Source: Didymella arachidicola (Eukaryota; Ascomycota; Dothideomycetes; Pleosporales; Didymellaceae). Taken from it: 64,000 nucleotides of DNA. This document shows positions 60,257 to 64,000 of the stretch, piece by piece. The notes below the pieces were generated by a model. That model did not search any database. It saw only the letters and a program-made list of their open reading frames with translations, and was not told the DNA's origin. A program made the translations under genes and the position numbers. Each line of letters starts with the position of its first letter. The stretch's first letter is position 1. The DNA lies in the NCBI GenBank assembly GCA_016630955.3, contig CM049994.1:1736001-1800000 (forward strand), read 5' to 3'.

Positions 60257-62010
60257 TATAGGTATATATTAAGCTTTAATAGTATAACCTCTAGGTTATA
60301 TAAAACTAGCCTAGTACCTCTAAAGCCTATATAAATATTTTCTATAGTAAATACCTTCTTAAAAGATATTTTAAAAGCTAGTAGAAAGGTTTTTTTATTA
60401 ATATACTATATCTATACACCTTATAAGCTAGATTAGTATATAAGCTACTCTACTAACTTTAGATATTACTTTAAACCCTCTATAACTTAATACTATAATA
60501 CTATTAAAGGAAGCCCTTATAGAGCTAGATAATCTAAAACCTAAAGAATAATTTTTATACTAGGCTCTTACTAAAAAATATAGCTATTTACACGTAATAT
60601 TAACCTACTAGCATAGAGGTAAAGTTACTTCTTTATAAAGAAGTTACTAATAGCTAATAGCTTTTCTACCTATATACTAAGGTAGAGCTTATATAATATA
60701 TTAGAGGACTTATAGAAAGATACCTAATACCTATAAAGTAAATAATTATTAATTTCTTAACTTCTTTATACTACTAGGAGCCTTCTAATAGCTAGGTTAC
60801 TAGGCTATTAAACTAGAATTAAGACTACCTTATTACTACCTAGTAAACTTCTATAGAAACTATACGCTATAAGGCTAATTCTAGTAATAAATATAGCTTA
60901 TATTTCTAGCTTCTATACCTTAAAATTAAAAAGTATAAGGTGTTACCTAAGAATATATATAATATAGATAAAAAGAGATTTATAATTAAGGTAGTTAGAA
61001 AAAGTAAGAAAGTATTTAATAAGGTACTATACTATAAGAAGTAGTTTAAATAACCTACCTATAATAGTAATTAGAAGTAGATAACTATAGTTACTAGTAT
61101 ATATACTAATAGTACCTACTTTCTCTTAGAAGTTATCTTTCTAGCTAAAGGTAATATAGTATAAGTAAGCTAGGTATATAAAATTAATCTAGCTAAGTAC
61201 TTAGTTTATTTTACTATATTACCTACTAGTTAGATAAATTATAATTTAGGTATTACCTAGTTAGAATAGGTCTTTAATTACTATACTAAGAGGAAAGCTT
61301 AAAAAAGGTATAGGCTACTTATTATTAATAGGTATAGTAGCTATATAATAAAGGCCTTTATTAACTACTATAATTAGTAATATATTTTATAAGTAAGTAA
61401 GCACCCTAAGTAAGTAAGCACTCTAATACTAACATACTAACTTTAATATATTATTATATAACCTTATTATAGTTAATAAACTATTATAATATACTAAATT
61501 AATTATTAGAATTACTACTATTACTTATACTACTAATCTTAACTATATAGGTATAAGTATTATACCTAGTACTCTTATAACGCCTATACTACCTTTCCTT
61601 CTATACCTTCTTTAATATACTTTCTTTATTACTATAGCTACTACCTACCTATTTAGCTAATACTTCTTATATCTTACCTACTATAAGAGTCTTATCTATC
61701 TAAATATACTACTACTTATAGCTCTTATACTTATTTAATTTATCTAGGCTCTATTAAAGGGTAGCTATTTACTTTATTATTAGGCTTATCTTATATACTA
61801 TTTACTAAGCCCTCTTACTTAACTATATAACCTACTTATTAAGAGAATTTATAGAAAAACTATAGTACTTTCTTACTTTCTTTTAAATAAGAGTACTTTA
61901 AGCTTTAACTTTATATATATTATATAGTATCTATACCTTTTAGGTACCCTCTTATTAAAGTAACTATATAGGCGTCTAGGGTACTATATTAAGCTTTAAT
62001 AGTATAGCCA
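60257..62010 (+). pseudogene. RIP-decayed Fot1 relics (AT-rich island)
   Basis: About 1.7 kb of extreme AT bias. From about 60495 to 61380 the plus strand is a recognisable ghost of a group-I transposase like Fot1-3: EALIELDNLKP near the start, YNIDKKRFII where intact copies read YNMDEKGF, and a decayed DGHGSH equivalent near 61320, with stops throughout. The remainder (60257-60490, 61380-62010) is decayed beyond identification. TAAGTAAG repeats occur near 61392-61420. Confidence 0.7.
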
Positions 62011-62272
62011 AGTATATAATGCTTTGGCGAGCCGACCCCCTCTACATCTGTATTGGGAAACCGCGCACCCTGCCCCAAAATTGCGCAGATGCAACACGAG
62101 CCGGGTTCCGATTCTCTCCTACTGTAGCCTAGCGTGGCAGTACCCCTTAATTTATGCCCTTTGGGTTTAGCGTGCTGTACTAATCTATATCTACAGCATG
62201 CACGACAAAGGTATGAGTCTGGATTTACATTTGTTTTTGTCTTCTAGATTTTGTTTTGTTTAAAGCGTGGAG
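62011..62272 (+). other. 5' region of the TLH-like gene
   Basis: Base composition returns to normal here. No separate gene. CTTCTAG near 62240 could be a 3' splice site of an upstream intron. Confidence 0.4.
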
Positions 62273-64000
62273 ATGGCAGCGACTTGGATTCTGTCAACAC
62301 CAGGGTCTATTGCTAAGCAAAATGTATGCAATGTTAGCTACCGATCTGCTAAGCTTGCTTTCCAAACGGTACAGGAACATAGACCGGTCTCTTTAGACTA
62401 CGTCACGTTTGTTGCCAGCGAGAACGTTATTATCTGTACACCTTGTTCCACTGCAGTACCTGTAACTGGTTTAAACACTCACTTGCGGACTTGCCACTAT
62501 GAACCCGCCAAAGTGCGTCGAGCTACGATAGCACGATTTGACGACGTGCCTGCTGCGAAGTCCTTCAATGATCTAGTGCCCCGACCGGATGGATCTACGC
62601 CGCTCTCTTACCTTGGCCCACCTCTGACTGGATTTTGTTGCCCGCACTGTCTGGAGGGAAAGAGTATTAATTGGGATCAGATACGACAGCATACAAAGAA
62701 ACACCACAACATTAGCGCGCCTGAGTGCCTTTAAGATCAATCGCGATACAAGTGTTATCTACAGAGCTGGACGAAGTACTCGCCCAAATACTGGGTGGTG
62801 AGCCAAGACGACAGCTCTCACCAGCATCAGAGCGACGAAAGATCACTTGAGACAAGCAATAGCGAGTGCTTGACACGTGTAGAGGATGAAGAGAAAGAAG
62901 AAGAAGAACGTTTAGATGATGAGCTAAACGGCGTGGTTCTCGACGGAGAGCTAGAACACGACGAGAACACTGAGTGGCTGCGAGGCTGCGAGTGGCCAGC
63001 GTGGTTTGCTCACAAGCCTATCCATATCATTGTTGCAGCTGCAGCACTGCCTCCCATGGCAACATCAGATGATCTCAAACTAGGCCTTTGGAACGGATTC
63101 GAATGTGTAAGCCCAGCACAGACGGAGAGAACGATCTGGAAGATTGTAGAAGCCAGCAGAATCGTTTTCCAACGATGCGAAGCAACACTAAAGCAGACGC
63201 CACGGGTTTTGCGTTGCTGGCTGCGGAGCTGGACGCCTTCTTTTCTTCCTTACCCTTTTGAGCTGCCACAACGCGAAAACACCCGACGAAGATACTATAG
63301 AATCCACGAGCGATTCTTATGCTACATTTTCCGCGTCTTAGCACTGTCGCGCAACATAAAAGAGCCTACAAACGACATCTCTGGGCTGCAGCTAACCACG
63401 GCTCAGCTGGCCATGATGAACCATATCTGGGACCACGTCACTGCTGTCAGCCAGCAGGCAGACCTCGGGATTCTGCTCCAGTCATCTCTGGCCGCCCTGA
63501 ACGAAAATCTCTTTCAACTTCTTGTCATGTTCTGGACAGACTTGTCGCACGACGGAAACATGAGCCGTAGCGCTATCATGAACTTCTCTGGTGTCTTGGG
63601 AATACATCCCACAGAGCTATGTTTCCGCAAGCCCTACGACTATACTCCTTTTATATCAGCACTGCTGTGGGTAGGTCGCCTGATTATACTCGAGTATGCC
63701 CTACCACTTGCACCATACAACTATCTTAAGAATCCTTGGCCCGAGCGTACAGCCTACCCCGACCAAGCACAGCGACTGCGTGAGCATATCCGACCCAAGT
63801 ATCTTCAGCGAGGTAGTCTTGCACCAGCTGGTTACCTTATCGAGCGACTACAGCACGGAAGAGCAATCGCGAGGCGCGAGGGTCCTAGAACAAACATCTC
63901 CTGGTCTTCAGATGGCTTGACACTCCATATTGCGGAAACACAGATTCATATGCGACAATTTCGTGAGACAATTCACACTGTTGTAGTAGGTTTACAAAGC
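62273..64000 (+). pseudogene. Fungal helicase-associated protein (TLH/DUF3505-like), N-terminal part, one TAA; runs off window
   Basis: From ATG 62273 one frame of about 575 codons runs to the window end, with a single in-frame TAA at 62732-62734. Before the stop lie two zinc-finger-like parts: CTPCSTAVPVTGLNTHLRTCH and CCPHCLEGKSINWDQIRQH with later H residues. After it come an acidic linker and a helical region, including ALLWVGRLIILEYALP, RPKYLQRGSLAPAGYL and NISWSSDGLTLH. I recognise this order from large fungal proteins that continue into a RecQ-type helicase, including telomere-linked helicases (DUF3505 assignment from memory). The helicase domain would lie right of the window. TAA probably replaced CAA. 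The family is often subtelomeric. Confidence 0.6.

Noticed and set aside
60257..62010. Genes in the AT-rich island
   Set aside because: Stops in every frame; only decayed transposase similarity remains.

Overview
The window looks like a transposon-dense, probably subtelomeric block from a filamentous ascomycete, most likely Dothideomycetes/Pleosporales. The evidence is a HET-domain incompatibility gene with a short intron (GTAAGT ... CTAAC ... CAG), Fot1/pogo elements, Tad1-type LINEs, chromodomain gypsy elements, and AT-rich relics carrying the C-to-T/G-to-A decay of repeat-induced point mutation (RIP). I saw no prokaryotic features and no tRNA, rRNA or CRISPR.

Layout. 1-1561: ORF1 of a LINE (minus strand, running off the left edge). 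2189-3304: Tc1-like transposase. 3360-5459: intact Fot1-1. 5469-7223: MITE-like element that cuts off the 3' end of a HET gene. 7224-11190: the only gene-like non-transposon stretch, with small or broken genes. 11.2-19.8 kb: Fot1-2, broken by full-length LINE-A plus a LINE fragment. 19992-21825: RIP-damaged Fot1-8. 21946-24853: DD34E transposase convergent with an acidic Cys-containing ORF. 24983-33169: Fot1-3 split by LINE-B. 33176-35030: Fot1-4. 35.1-37.3 kb: copia relic. 37995-39843: Fot1-5. 40320-47512: Gypsy-1 with identical LTRs and a 5-bp TSD, inside a RIP-decayed Fot1 relic. 47639-48114: solo LTR. 48115-50415: gypsy relic carrying intact Fot1-6. 50672-57799: coding-intact Gypsy-2. 58390-60254: Fot1-7. 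60257-62010: AT-rich relics. 62273-end: fungal helicase-associated (TLH-like) protein with one in-frame stop.

The window is a stratified nest. Old copies are RIP-shredded, and younger Fot1, LINE and gypsy copies inside or beside them are clean. Eight different Fot1/pogo families are present in two groups: about 620 aa without, and about 550 aa with, a C-terminal CCHC knuckle. The two full-length LINE copies encode identical proteins and sit at the equivalent codon of two different Fot1 transposase genes, in the same orientation as the host gene.

The most novel-looking system is in the two gypsy elements. Each carries a conserved antisense gene at the 3' end, overlapping pol, for a small Cys-rich coiled-coil protein under visible purifying selection. 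Each also has a triple C-x4-C-x2-H module in the Gag tail, a T TTT TTA slippery site at the gag/pol junction, and a possible self-priming PBS.
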